64,000 nt of DNA from Telluribacter sp035998675 (GTDB lineage Bacteria > Bacteroidota > Bacteroidia > Cytophagales > Spirosomataceae), in assembly GCF_035998675.1 (NCBI RefSeq), contig NZ_DASYHI010000022.1:62001-126000 (forward strand), given 5' to 3'. The notes under the pieces are model-generated. The model was given only the letters and a program-made list of their open reading frames with translations. It made no database searches and had not been told where the DNA came from. Shown here one piece after another: positions 17,499 through 27,900 of the stretch. Position 1 is the stretch's first letter. Every line of letters starts with the position of its first letter. Position numbers and translations under genes: made by a program.

Positions 17499-20285
17499 CT
17501 ATTCAAAAGCCCGGCGGATGATCTCGGCCTGCTCCTGCGCGTGTATCTTGGCAAAGCCCGTAGAAGGTGACGCACTCGGACGGCGGGCAATAACTTCCAG
17601 GGGTTGTTCGGGGTACATACGCAGCAAAAAGGTCCAGCCTCCCATGTTGAAGGGTTCTTCCTGTACCCAGTATACTTTGGCCTTTTTATACTGTCCGATC
17701 AGCTCATTGAGTTGATTCTTGGGGAAAGGATGCAGTTGCTCCACCCGAATTATAGCTACATCGTCCCGCTTGTCGGCCTGCTGTTTTTCGAATAACTCGT
17801 AGTAAAGCTTTCCGGTACACAGCAGTACTTTCTTCACCTTTTTGGGATCAGCGAACGTATCACCAATAGTTTCCTGGAAGCGACCACTGGTCAGCTCATC
17901 CAGGGATGATACGCACAGCGGGTGCCGCAGCATTGACTTGGGCGACATAACTACCAGGGGCTTCCGGAACGGGAAGCTTAGCTGACGACGCAGCAAGTGG
18001 AAGAAGTTAGCCGGTGTCGTAATATTGGAAACAATAATATTATTGTTGGCTGACAACTGCAGGAACCGCTCAGGGCGGGCATTGGAGTGCTCGGGGCCCT
18101 GACCTTCGTAACCGTGCGGCAGCAACATCACCAGTCCGTTCCAACGGTCCCACTTGGTTTCGCTGGTAGTAATAAACTGGTCAATCATGACCTGCGCGCC
18201 GTTGGCAAAATCACCAAACTGGGCTTCCCAGATCACCAGGGCGTTGGGATTAGCCATGGAATAACCAAACTCAAAGCCAAGTACACCGTATTCGGAAAGC
18301 AATGAGTTGTAAATCATAAACCGGCCCTGCTCATCCTGGATATGGTTCAGGTTGGTATAGGCTTCGTTGGTTTTGGCATCGCGCAGCACCGCGTGGCGGT
18401 GGGAGAAAGTACCCCGCTGCACATCCTGTCCGCTAAGGCGGACAATTTTACCTTCGGCCACAATAGAACCGTAAGCCAGGAGCTCAGCCGTAGCCCAGTT
18501 AACCTTTTTGGTATCAAAGATCATTTGCTTCCGATCTTTGAGCAGCTTATCTATCTGCTTGAGCGTACTAAACCCTTCCGGTACTTGTGCCAGGGCCTGA
18601 CCTACTTTTTCAAGTACTTCGACACTTACCCCCGTTTCCGGTGATTTTTCAAAATCCTCGGGGGTAGAATATTTCAGGTTTCTCCACTCCTGCTCCAGTT
18701 TAGGCATAGCATAAGGCAGGGCTTTCTGCTTCACCATGTCGAGACGTTCCTGCAGGAGGGCCTTAAACTCTTTATCCATGTTGGCAGCTAGCTCGGCGTC
18801 CACATCTCCGCGTTCTACCAGTACTTTCTGGTATATCTCGCGCGGGTTCTGGTGGTTTTCGATGTAGCTATACAGTACGGGCTGGGTAAACTTGGGTTCA
18901 TCCGATTCGTTGTGTCCGTGGCGACGGTAGCACACCATATCAATGAATATGTCCTTGTTGAACTTCTGCCGGTACTCTACCGCCAAACGCATACAGTAAA
19001 CTACCGCTTCGGGGTCGTCGCCGTTAACGTGCAACACCGGGGCGTCCACAATCTTGGCTACATCGGTACTATAAATACTCGAGCGGGCATCTTCAAAGTC
19101 GGTAGTAAAGCCTACCTGGTTATTGATAACAAAGTGGATGGTACCTCCGGTATAGTAGCCTTCCAGATTGGACATCTGGGTTACTTCGTACACAATACCC
19201 TGACCGGCAACGGCGGCATCACCGTGAATTAGTACGGGTAGTACACAGTCGTAGTCGCTGTTGTACATGCCGTCGGCGCGGGCCCGCATGGCTCCTTCCA
19301 CTACCGGATTTACGGCTTCGAGGTGCGAAGGGTTGGGGGCCAGCTTGAGGTACATCTGGTGTCCCGAGGGGGTCTCGATCTGACTTGAAAAACCCATGTG
19401 GTACTTCACGTCGCCGTCGCCCCACACCTGATCGGGCAGGTTTCCTTCAAATTCATTGAAGATCTGCTCGTAGGTTTTACGCATGATATTGGCCAGCACG
19501 TTCAGGCGACCCCGGTGGGCCATCCCGATCATAACTTCCACTACGCCCATTTCGCCCGCCTTGTTAATCATAGCGTCCAGCGCCGGAATGGTTGTTTCAC
19601 CCCCTTCGAGGGAAAAACGTTTCTGTCCCAGAAACTTGGTGTGCAGGAAGTTTTCGAATACAACTGCCTCGTTGAGTTTGGAGAGAATATGCTTTTTCTC
19701 ATCTGTTGAAAAAGTCATATTCAGCGCCTCCTGCTCAATCTTTTCCCGCAACCAGTTTTTCTGGTCAGGATCCCGGATGTAGAGGTACTCAAAACCGATG
19801 TTGCCCGTGTATATTTTTTTCAGGGCATCCACGATTTCCCGTAGCCTGGCCGGACGACCGAACACTTCCGTTCCCGCTTCAAAGACCTGATCCAGGTCAG
19901 CTTCGGTCAGGTTGAAATCGGCCAGGTCCAGACGGGGTTTACGGTCGCGTCGCTGGCGAATCGGGTTGGTGGTAGCCAGCAGGTGCCCGCGTGAGCGGTA
20001 GCCCCTGATCAGGTGTACAACCTCCATCTCCTTCCGGATCCGGTCCGCGTCCGTCCGTCCGGGGTCCATCCGTCCCGGGTCCATTTTACCGGTAGCCGGC
20101 ACCTCTTTGGTAGCCACCCCATTGGCGTGGCCGTTTCCATTGAGCGGATATTTTTGTGAAAACTCAAAGCCTTCAAAAAATTTACGCCATCCCTCTTCCA
20201 CCGAGGATGGGTCTTGCTTGTAGGAATTGTACAATTCCTCTATGTAAGCACCGTCAGAATTAGCTATATATGAATATTTATCCAT
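17499..20285 (-). CDS. odhA: 2-oxoglutarate dehydrogenase E1 (thiamine diphosphate-dependent)
   Basis: E1 decarboxylates 2-oxoglutarate and reductively succinylates the E2 lipoyl group. The 928-residue protein starts MDKYSYIANSDGAYIEELY with the usual E1o N-terminal E2-binding motif. It has the HRGRLNVL segment, the ThDP motif around IHGDAAVAGQG ending in VINNQVGFTT, DMVCYRRHGHNESDEP, and the C-terminal QEEPFNMGGW. An upstream ATG ten codons earlier is rejected because the conserved N-terminus begins here and the promoter-like boxes overlap it. It heads the odhAB operon. The E3 gene is not in the window. Confidence 0.95.
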   Translation of the reverse strand: MDKYSYIANSDGAYIEELYNSYKQDPSSVEEGWRKFFEGFEFSQKYPLNGNGHANGVATKEVPATGKMDPGRMDPGRTDADRIRKEMEVVHLIRGYRSRGHLLATTNPIRQRRDRKPRLDLADFNLTEADLDQVFEAGTEVFGRPARLREIVDALKKIYTGNIGFEYLYIRDPDQKNWLREKIEQEALNMTFSTDEKKHILSKLNEAVVFENFLHTKFLGQKRFSLEGGETTIPALDAMINKAGEMGVVEVMIGMAHRGRLNVLANIMRKTYEQIFNEFEGNLPDQVWGDGDVKYHMGFSSQIETPSGHQMYLKLAPNPSHLEAVNPVVEGAMRARADGMYNSDYDCVLPVLIHGDAAVAGQGIVYEVTQMSNLEGYYTGGTIHFVINNQVGFTTDFEDARSSIYSTDVAKIVDAPVLHVNGDDPEAVVYCMRLAVEYRQKFNKDIFIDMVCYRRHGHNESDEPKFTQPVLYSYIENHQNPREIYQKVLVERGDVDAELAANMDKEFKALLQERLDMVKQKALPYAMPKLEQEWRNLKYSTPEDFEKSPETGVSVEVLEKVGQALAQVPEGFSTLKQIDKLLKDRKQMIFDTKKVNWATAELLAYGSIVAEGKIVRLSGQDVQRGTFSHRHAVLRDAKTNEAYTNLNHIQDEQGRFMIYNSLLSEYGVLGFEFGYSMANPNALVIWEAQFGDFANGAQVMIDQFITTSETKWDRWNGLVMLLPHGYEGQGPEHSNARPERFLQLSANNNIIVSNITTPANFFHLLRRQLSFPFRKPLVVMSPKSMLRHPLCVSSLDELTSGRFQETIGDTFADPKKVKKVLLCTGKLYYELFEKQQADKRDDVAIIRVEQLHPFPKNQLNELIGQYKKAKVYWVQEEPFNMGGWTFLLRMYPEQPLEVIARRPSASPSTGFAKIHAQEQAEIIRRAFE

Positions 20286-20312
20286 CACAAATGTGATTTT
20301 TCTTTTGCGGGG

Positions 20313-20346
20313 CAAAGTTACGAGATGTTATCTAAACAAAACACAA
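20313..20346 (-). promoter_or_regulatory. candidate promoter of odhAB
   Basis: On the minus strand TAACTTTG (20313-20320) matches TAnnTTTG, and a T-rich TTG lies 23 nt upstream (20344-20346). The predicted transcript start gives a short leader of about 20 nt before the odhA ATG. Confidence 0.45.
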
Positions 20347-20402
20347 AAAAAACTCCTTTTTACTGGATACTTTACCAATCATCCTTCGGCCACAAGCCCT
20401 AT

Positions 20403-21311
20403 TTAGTTCAGATGAAAGCCCGATGGATTGGGCACGAACTTGAGCATTAACTCATGCATGCCAACCGGGCCGGTACTGGTCACGTTAGCGCCTGCTTCAA
20501 TGGCTCTTGAATTAAAAATGTAACCAACCCTTACATTAGTTGAAACCTGGACTTCGCCAGAAAGTTGTAAATAATTTCGAACGGCAGTCCGGAAGGAAGC
20601 TCCCAGTCCAATGCGTTCATTATACCAGGCGCGGGCGCCCACATCGACGCGCAGGCTGGTACCGGCTTCCTGCACCACCAGTACCTGAGGAACCAGTTTC
20701 AGGTCTTCGGCCAGGTCAAACTGCCCCCCGGCCAGTACATACAGCGGTCGCCGGTAAATACCGTACGAAGCCCGGCTGCCGTACCCCTGGGCCAGTAGTT
20801 CGGGTTTGGAAACACCCGCGTAAAACCGATCAGTCCGGAGCCAGATACCCGCGCCAAAACTGCCCAGCGCGCGGCTGAGGGAAGTATTGGAGGTAAAATC
20901 GTAGACCGGCAGTACATTTACGCCCCCCTGTATTCCCAAGGAAATCTTTACCGGACCGGTACTTGCCACGTGGTAAGCTACCGACCCGTAGGCACCCGTA
21001 GTGGCGTATACGCTCATACGGTCGTTCAGAGCCTGCAAGCCTAAACCTACCTTACCATTGGCTACCGTACCGTCCGTAGCGAAGGTTTGGGTAATGGGGG
21101 CGTTGGGCAGGAAAAACCACCGGCGACGGAGAATCGCCGTCATGTTAAAATCTTCCCGCACGCCGGTAAAAGCCGGATTTATGGCCATCGGGTTTTGCTG
21201 GTACTGCTCGTAAAGTACCTCCCGCTGACCAAACGACCAGCTAACCGACCCTACTACCAGCAGAAGTACCCAACCTGCCTTCCTTACAGCCAACACTGCT
21301 ACTTTTTTCAT
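20403..21311 (-). CDS. PorP/SprF-family type IX secretion outer-membrane protein
   Basis: A 302-residue predicted outer-membrane beta-barrel. A signal peptide ending near SWSFGQ precedes the family start YEQYQQNPMAINPAFTG, followed by alternating amphipathic strands to the C-terminus (LKFVPN). PorP/SprF proteins work with the type IX machinery; several are dedicated partners of individual giant cargo proteins with type-B C-terminal domains. This copy follows the PorE-like gene after a strong terminator, so it likely has its own promoter. It has no giant cargo immediately next to it. Confidence 0.85.
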   Translation of the reverse strand: MKKVAVLAVRKAGWVLLLVVGSVSWSFGQREVLYEQYQQNPMAINPAFTGVREDFNMTAILRRRWFFLPNAPITQTFATDGTVANGKVGLGLQALNDRMSVYATTGAYGSVAYHVASTGPVKISLGIQGGVNVLPVYDFTSNTSLSRALGSFGAGIWLRTDRFYAGVSKPELLAQGYGSRASYGIYRRPLYVLAGGQFDLAEDLKLVPQVLVVQEAGTSLRVDVGARAWYNERIGLGASFRTAVRNYLQLSGEVQVSTNVRVGYIFNSRAIEAGANVTSTGPVGMHELMLKFVPNPSGFHLN

Positions 21312-21354
21312 GTAAAACTAAATTTGCTTCAAGTGTAGTCATCCTTTTGGTACA

Positions 21355-21391
21355 AAACAAAAAAGGCAGAAGAAAACCTCTTCTGCCTTTT
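21355..21391 (-). terminator. intrinsic terminator of the PorE-like gene
   Basis: A perfect 13-bp stem (21361-21373 with 21379-21391, 5-nt loop) is followed on the minus strand by TTTGTTTTG. It is 18 bp past the stop codon. Confidence 0.9.
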
Positions 21392-21409
21392 GCGAATCAT
21401 TACTGGTAT

Positions 21410-23806
21410 TTAATTCAGGTTTACAATCCTTATTTCGGTACGGCGGTTTTGCTGGTGCTCTTCGTCCGGACAATTTACCCCGTCGGTACATTTGTTCACC
21501 GGGCGGCTTTCACCATAACCACGGGTCGCTATTCGTTTCGCGGCTATTCCTTTGCCTACAATGTAATGTTTAGCTGCGCGGGCCCGGCTGTTGGAAAGGG
21601 CCTTATTGTACTTACTATTGGCCCGGCTGTCGGTATGGGAGCTTAGCTCAATTTTCATTTCGGGGTACTTCTGCATAATCTCCACCACTTTGTCCAGTTC
21701 CTGCTGGGCATCCGGGCGCAGCTCCCATTTATCCAGGTCATAGTAAATGTTTTCTACCTGCATAACATCGCCTTTTTCAAACATCAGGATGTTAATTTCG
21801 GTGAGCTTATCGGGCGAGAAATTCAGGATTTTCTTGCCAAACGTACCAAACTCACCAATGGTAGCGTCGATAGTGTAGTTACGGCCCGGTACGGCATCAA
21901 AGGTATACGTACCATCAGCGCCGGTTTCCGTTTCCTGAATAGTCCCGTCCATATCGTCGCGTCGGGTAACAAGTACCCCCTGGAGGGGCTGGTTTTTGTT
22001 GGATACTACTTTGCCTTTCATCATGACTGAGCCAGCCGTGGCAGATCCACTACCGGTGGCGCGTATTAACGGAATTTCCAGGCGACTGGGCTGGACATCG
22101 TCAAAGGCACGTACGGCAAACCCGATGGAGTTATTGAGGTAGCCCGTGCTGGAAGCAATAAACATGAATTCATTTTCAGCTTCCATGCACAGGGACAGGG
22201 CACCGGTACTATCGGTACGCACCTGACGCATTTTGGCAGCGTTATGCTTGTTTTCAATCTGAACCAGGGCGCCTTTCAGCGGCTGACGGCTTACCGCATC
22301 AAGTACCTGAACGGTCAGGTCGCGGCAGGCGTAGAGGGGACCTTCGCGTTCGAAGCTATAGATATCGTCGTCGGAGCCGCCGTTGCGTCGGTTGCTGCTG
22401 AAGTACCCCTGCGAGCGGTCGCCGTCGGTCAGGATACCAAAGTCATCCTTGCTCGAATTGATAGGCGCTCCCAGGTTGATGCTTTTTCTGGGTTTGACGG
22501 GTTGTTCCATAACGGCGTAGTAGATATCCAGGTCACCCATGCCCGGCCAGCCATCCGAAGAAAAATAAAGGCCACCCCGCTCATCCACAAAGGGAAACAT
22601 TTCATTGCCTTTGGTATTTACTTCGGGTCCCAGATTCTGAGGCTCCGACCAGGTGCCATTTTCGAGACGGGACACATAAATATCGGTTCCGCCCATACCG
22701 CCCGGACGGTCGGAGGCGAAGTACAACAGGGTATTGTCGGCGTTCAGGGAAGGGTGCCCGGTGGAGAAATCATCGCCGTTGAGAGGAAGTTCTTCTATTC
22801 GGGTCCAGGACCCGTTGATATTCTCGGCGGTAAATAGCTTGAGTTTATTGATGCCGTCCTGGCTTTTCCCGTACTTACCGTTGCTGAAATTGTTTCGGGT
22901 AAAAATAACCCGGTTGCCGTCCTTAAAAAAGGTGGCGGGTCCTTCGTGGTACTTGGAGTTGAGTGTCTTGCTGAACTGCTCCGATTCGGTCAGTGGGTTT
23001 TCTTCGTAACCCAGGTTGATATTATAGCTGCTGCCGGCGTAGTAGCCCACCGTTCTGGAATCATTGGCCGTGGTAGAAGTGTAGGCATCGCGGCCCAGTA
23101 CTCCTCCTTTTTTTCGCCGCTGGTTTCTTCTTTGCTCGGTCCCTCCCCCCAGAGAAGCCGTCGGCCGTTTTTTTAGCCGGGCCAGGTCATTGAGGTAGTA
23201 CAGGTCCAGAAAGGCCGTTTCGTTCCAGTTAAATACCCGCTTGATACTGACTCCCTCGTTACGACCCGAAACAAACACCAGACCGTCGCGGAAGTAGGCC
23301 GGGCTGAAGTCGGCGGAGGAGCCATTGATGTCCAGAAAATTGACCCGGTATGAAGCCTCGTTTTTTGTGAGCAGGGAAACATTCGTATTTAACTTAGAAA
23401 AATTCTTAGCCCGGTTATCGGCTTCTTCGAGGGCGGAGTACTTTCCGTATATTTCCTGGGCCACCTTGTACTTGCCGTTGCTGGCCAGAGCCTGGGCGTA
23501 GTAAAGGTAGCACTGGTTGTACTCCTGGGGTAAGCTTTTATCGTACTCTCTGATCAGGTCCCCAAATATACGTTCGGCGTTCTGGCTGTCTTTGAGTTGA
23601 CGGTAGCTGTACCCGAGCTTGGCTTTGGCGGCCAGCGATTCACCACCCGACAACTCTTTGTTGAGGAGGGCCTGCTCGTACAATTTCGTAGCTTTCAGGT
23701 AGGCCAGTGATTCAAATTCCTTATCGGCCTGGCCGAGCAAAGTCTGCCCAAGCGCCTGCCCTGTAAGGAATAGAAAAAATACAAGAAAGTTGGTAAAGCG
23801 TGTCAT
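21410..23806 (-). CDS. PorE-like OmpA-family protein (TPR, PD40 propeller, CRD, OmpA)
   Basis: A 798-residue envelope protein. A signal peptide precedes TPR-like helices (about 25-140), a PD40/WD40-type beta-propeller (about 150-490, with DNTLLYFASDRPGGMGGTDIY and GGLYFSSDGWPGMGDLDIYY blades), carboxypeptidase-regulatory-like folds (about 490-670) and a C-terminal OmpA peptidoglycan-binding domain (SSHTDSRAN, NSRARA, GYGE). This order matches the T9SS protein PorE, which anchors the translocon to peptidoglycan. Many Bacteroidota carry paralogues beside SprF genes, so this may be a locus-specific copy. It lies downstream of the adhesin and its SprF, on the same strand. Confidence 0.85.
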   Translation of the reverse strand: MTRFTNFLVFFLFLTGQALGQTLLGQADKEFESLAYLKATKLYEQALLNKELSGGESLAAKAKLGYSYRQLKDSQNAERIFGDLIREYDKSLPQEYNQCYLYYAQALASNGKYKVAQEIYGKYSALEEADNRAKNFSKLNTNVSLLTKNEASYRVNFLDINGSSADFSPAYFRDGLVFVSGRNEGVSIKRVFNWNETAFLDLYYLNDLARLKKRPTASLGGGTEQRRNQRRKKGGVLGRDAYTSTTANDSRTVGYYAGSSYNINLGYEENPLTESEQFSKTLNSKYHEGPATFFKDGNRVIFTRNNFSNGKYGKSQDGINKLKLFTAENINGSWTRIEELPLNGDDFSTGHPSLNADNTLLYFASDRPGGMGGTDIYVSRLENGTWSEPQNLGPEVNTKGNEMFPFVDERGGLYFSSDGWPGMGDLDIYYAVMEQPVKPRKSINLGAPINSSKDDFGILTDGDRSQGYFSSNRRNGGSDDDIYSFEREGPLYACRDLTVQVLDAVSRQPLKGALVQIENKHNAAKMRQVRTDSTGALSLCMEAENEFMFIASSTGYLNNSIGFAVRAFDDVQPSRLEIPLIRATGSGSATAGSVMMKGKVVSNKNQPLQGVLVTRRDDMDGTIQETETGADGTYTFDAVPGRNYTIDATIGEFGTFGKKILNFSPDKLTEINILMFEKGDVMQVENIYYDLDKWELRPDAQQELDKVVEIMQKYPEMKIELSSHTDSRANSKYNKALSNSRARAAKHYIVGKGIAAKRIATRGYGESRPVNKCTDGVNCPDEEHQQNRRTEIRIVNLN

Positions 23807-23912
23807 ATACCGATGTACTTTAAGACAGAGGTGTGTATCAGAAAAGGCATATCCTTACCATTAGGAACCCTTCAAGAGTACCGGAGAATATTCCTTTCTG
23901 CTGCCGCCTGGG

Positions 23913-24911
23913 TTAGAAATAACGGGGGGTCAGGATCTTGCTCTTGCTAAAACCAAACTCATACCGAAGCATGATTTCGTGACTACCCGAATTGATACTC
24001 AGGTTGGTCTGCCGGAGACCGTTCAGCATCATATCATAGGCATACCCCAGCCGGAACTGGTCGGTCAGCTGAACTTCGAGCATACCTACCACCGCGTCGC
24101 TGGTAAACATTTCGGCGCTGTTCTGGAGGGTACTGAACTGATTACGACGGTAGGAAGTACCAAGGGCCAGGCGGTCATTGATCCAGAGGTTCAGGTTACC
24201 ATCCAGGCCAAGCGGAGCGCCGTTGGCATACTTTACCAGCAGGGAAGGCTTTAACTTCAGGGAGTTGCTCAACCCTACCACAAAGCCCGCCATCATGTAA
24301 GCGTGTCGTCTTTGCTGCGCCCGGTTGTCACCCGAATTATAATCAGAAAGGTTGTTAACAATCAGTTGCGGAACCGAAACGCCCAGGTAGGACCGGTCGT
24401 TGCTGAGGTAAATACCAGTACCAAAGTTGGGGAGTATTTTGGAGATATTGGAAGCAAAAGCCGGGTCAACCGACCCGCCGGGGGCCAGTCGTGCTTCGGT
24501 CAGATCCCAGCGAAAGCTAATGGCTCCGGCCTGTAGTCCCAGCGCGAGGGTAGAGCGGTCGCCTACCTTTATACGAAAAGCGTAGGAGGCAAAAGCACCG
24601 GTTTCGTTCTGGAGGCCAATCTGATCGTTATAGATCTGCAGACCTAACCCTACCCTTTCCTTATTAACCGGAGCATCCAGGGTAAAGGTCATGGTTTTGG
24701 GGGCGCCGTCAATATTAACCCACTGATTTCGGTAAAGGCCCGTGGTGCTCAGTACATCACGGCTTCCGGCATAGGCCGGGTTGAGCGCCATCATGTTGAA
24801 CATGTACTGAGAGTACATTTTGTCCTGCTGAGCCAGAACTTCGGTACTGCCGACCCCGAGGGCCAGCAGTACCAGAACAGTCCATTTTTTTAATTGAGTG
24901 TACTGCAACAT
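23913..24911 (-). CDS. sprF: PorP/SprF-family protein, probable dedicated partner of the giant adhesin
   Basis: A 332-residue predicted outer-membrane barrel. A signal peptide ending in EVLAQ is followed by DKMYSQYMFNMMALNPAYAGSRD, the canonical SprF start, and the chain ends in strands such as HEIMLRYEFGF. In Flavobacterium johnsoniae, SprF is required to export the giant gliding adhesin SprB through its type-B C-terminal domain. Here the start is only 4 bp after the stop of the giant adhesin gene, so translation is probably coupled. The gene name is by family and context, not by tested function. Confidence 0.88.
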   Translation of the reverse strand: MLQYTQLKKWTVLVLLALGVGSTEVLAQQDKMYSQYMFNMMALNPAYAGSRDVLSTTGLYRNQWVNIDGAPKTMTFTLDAPVNKERVGLGLQIYNDQIGLQNETGAFASYAFRIKVGDRSTLALGLQAGAISFRWDLTEARLAPGGSVDPAFASNISKILPNFGTGIYLSNDRSYLGVSVPQLIVNNLSDYNSGDNRAQQRRHAYMMAGFVVGLSNSLKLKPSLLVKYANGAPLGLDGNLNLWINDRLALGTSYRRNQFSTLQNSAEMFTSDAVVGMLEVQLTDQFRLGYAYDMMLNGLRQTNLSINSGSHEIMLRYEFGFSKSKILTPRYF

Positions 24912-24915
24912 TTTC

Positions 24916-27900
24916 TTATCTGGTTATTGTCAGGTATCGTACAAAGCGGCGTCCATCACCCAGTTTGACTACGTAGAAGTAGGTTCCATCGGGGAGGCCC
25001 TGGCTGGTATTTCCTACCTGCAGGCCATTGTTTGGTGTACCGTTCCAATCGTTGTTATAGCTATCATTTTTGTAAACCAGGCTCATCCAGCGATTGTACA
25101 CTTCCAGCGTTACGGTCTGACCACCGGTATTTCTGATTACGAACAGGTCGTTGATACCGTCGCCGTTGGGAGAGAAACCTTCCGGTATGAACAGCTCGGT
25201 ACCCGCCGGAATAATAATCGGGGTTGGATCTTCCTCGGTGCCTTCTGTTGGGTCTCCGTTTCCGTTCAGGTCAGGTATCATACCATTGGTTGACACATCG
25301 GTCACTACCAGGTCGCCCGCTCTGGCTGATGCATGTACCCGGTTGAGGTACGGGGTCTGTCGGCCGTCGGTTGATACGTTTATGGTAAATTTGAGCGTAT
25401 CCGCAATTCCGGCGTTCAGGGTACTATTGGTTGCAATCAGCAGCTCTACGTCGTTGAGCCCGTCAAAGTCAGGGTTTATGGCCAGACTGCTTAGATTACT
25501 TGCAATTGGTGTGCCAACTTTCCGGAACACCGCTCCGGTCTGGGCATTGAACACCTTAGCGAGTGAATCAACCAGTTGTACATTGGTCAGGAGTTCGCTG
25601 CCGTAGTTTTTCACCACCACCGTGTAGGTAATGTTGTAGCTTCCGTCAGACTGCCGCAGCGTATCAGAAATGGTCATGGCTACCCCAATCTTCGGACTAC
25701 CCGGAATATTGTTCAGGTCAATCGGGGTTGGGGTGCTGTTGTTACCCGGGTTCAAATCGTTGTCGGGGTCAGCACTGGTACCGGAGGTGGATGTATCAGA
25801 TACCATTACTCCTCCGCCACCCATGGCCGAACCAATGGCCACGTTGTTGAACTGGGAACTGGTGGCGCCGCGCACATCGACCCGTACCGTCAGGAATATA
25901 TCGCGGGTAAAGGCTTTGGGCAAGGTACTTAGCGAGTCTACCAGGAGCTCGGTAGCACCGGCCTGACCCGTGTAAGCCTGGTTTACCGTCAGACCGGCGT
26001 CGGCGCTTACCGCTACACCTCCCGGCACCAGGATGGCACCATTGCCAAAGGTAGTGCTGAGGTTGTCCGTTACTTGCACCTTGTTCAGCTCATTCATACC
26101 GAGGTTGGTAAGTCGGATCGTATAAGGTACATCATAGATGCCCGTTTCTACCTCAACCGGTGTACCTACCATTTTGGCTACCCCAAGCAGGTTTGGCATA
26201 TCAAAGCGAACCGGGGTAGGCAGATTGCCCAGCGGAGCCGGATTAAATCCGTTGTTTGATATATCCTGTACCATGGTTCCCCCGGCACTACCCTGAGCGA
26301 TAACCGAATTGTAGAATGGCCCGTTGCTACCGTTAGGTTTTACCCGTACGTACAGCGTTATGATATCCGAGGCGCCGGCGGGCAGGGTACTTCCGCTTAG
26401 CAACAGGGTATTTTTATCCTTGCCGTTATAATACGGATCAGTAATCAGCGAACTGGTGGCACTCACTTCCGGCGAACCTATCACGTGGAACTCAACCGGA
26501 TCCGGGAATGCCTTGGTTAGCGAGTCGATGAGTTGAACATTCGTGAGCGCCGAGGTACTGTAGTTCCGGAGGGTGATTCGGTAGGTAACCACGAAGGTGT
26601 CATCAAATGAAGGTTCAACGTTAACTACTCCCATCGCAACCCCCACCGCGGCCGAATCAGGCGCGGCCCCGGTGACATGAATATCCACCGACGATTCATT
26701 GTTGGCAGCTACCGGGTCAACCTGGTCCTGACTCAGAATCCGGACGGTATTGGTAATGGTACCTGTATCAGTCACCAGCACGCCGCACGAATGCACAATA
26801 CTATCGTTCGGGGCCAGCATGGGTATCACTGCCTTAATAATATTCCCTTCCACCTCAAAGCCGGAGCCCAGTACAAACTCCAGTCCCGCGGGGAGGATAT
26901 CAATCACCGAAATATTGGTGGCGGTATCCGGTCCGTAGTTCTTGAGCTTAATGGTATAGATGACGCTGTCACCTACCTGTACGTGCGTTTTGTCAACCAG
27001 CTTGATAACTTTTAGGTCGGTACGCAGGGTGTCAGAACCGCAGCTGAATACCGACACCTTCACTTTGGCCGGTGCGCTGTAACAACCTTCGGCAGAACGC
27101 TGGAATACGTAGTAAGTACCTTCTCCTACCGATTGTGGTGAAGTCACCAGCGCTGAGGCTGGACTGGTACCCACCCGGTATTCAAAAGTACCTCCCGGTA
27201 AGACTGTACTCATGACGGTGGTGCTAAGGTCAACCGTAGTAGCCGGGCAGATATTCCGCTTGTTGACTACAACCGGCGTCGGTAAGGCGCTGTATACGTT
27301 TACTACCACCCTCGCCGACTTCATGGAAATACAGGAGTTGCTGTTTACGAGGGTTACGTAGTAAGTACCGCTTGTTTTTACCACAAACCGGTTGCCGGAA
27401 GTAGTATTGCTTCCGTTCCAGCGGTACTGGTACGGGGTATCGGTGGCGGTAAGTACTACCGAGTCGCCCGCGCAGATATTCAGGTGGGTTGGCATGGTAT
27501 CCGTCTTGGCTACTCCGTTGATGGAAATATGCGGACGGAAGGTTATGTTCTGAATGGTCAGTTTGAGCGAATCCTGGGCGGACTGACAAATACCTGCACC
27601 GTCCGGATCGTTGGTGGTAAGTTTCAGAGTCACGTAACCGCTTATCAGGTCTTCCTCGGCAGGATAGTAGGTAGCAGTAAGTGAATTGGCGTTATCAAAA
27701 GTACCCTTACCGCTGGTAGTCCACGCGGCACTGGTAGCGGCTCCACCAATAGTACCCGAAAGCTTGTAAGAGATGGTCGCGCAGATGGTAGCATCGTTGC
27801 CCGCGTTGACCGTGGCCGGATTGGTCTGGCAATCGGCAATTGGGTCAGAGCAGTCAATTATGGTGGTCACAACGATGGCGGCCGGATCACTGAAACATCC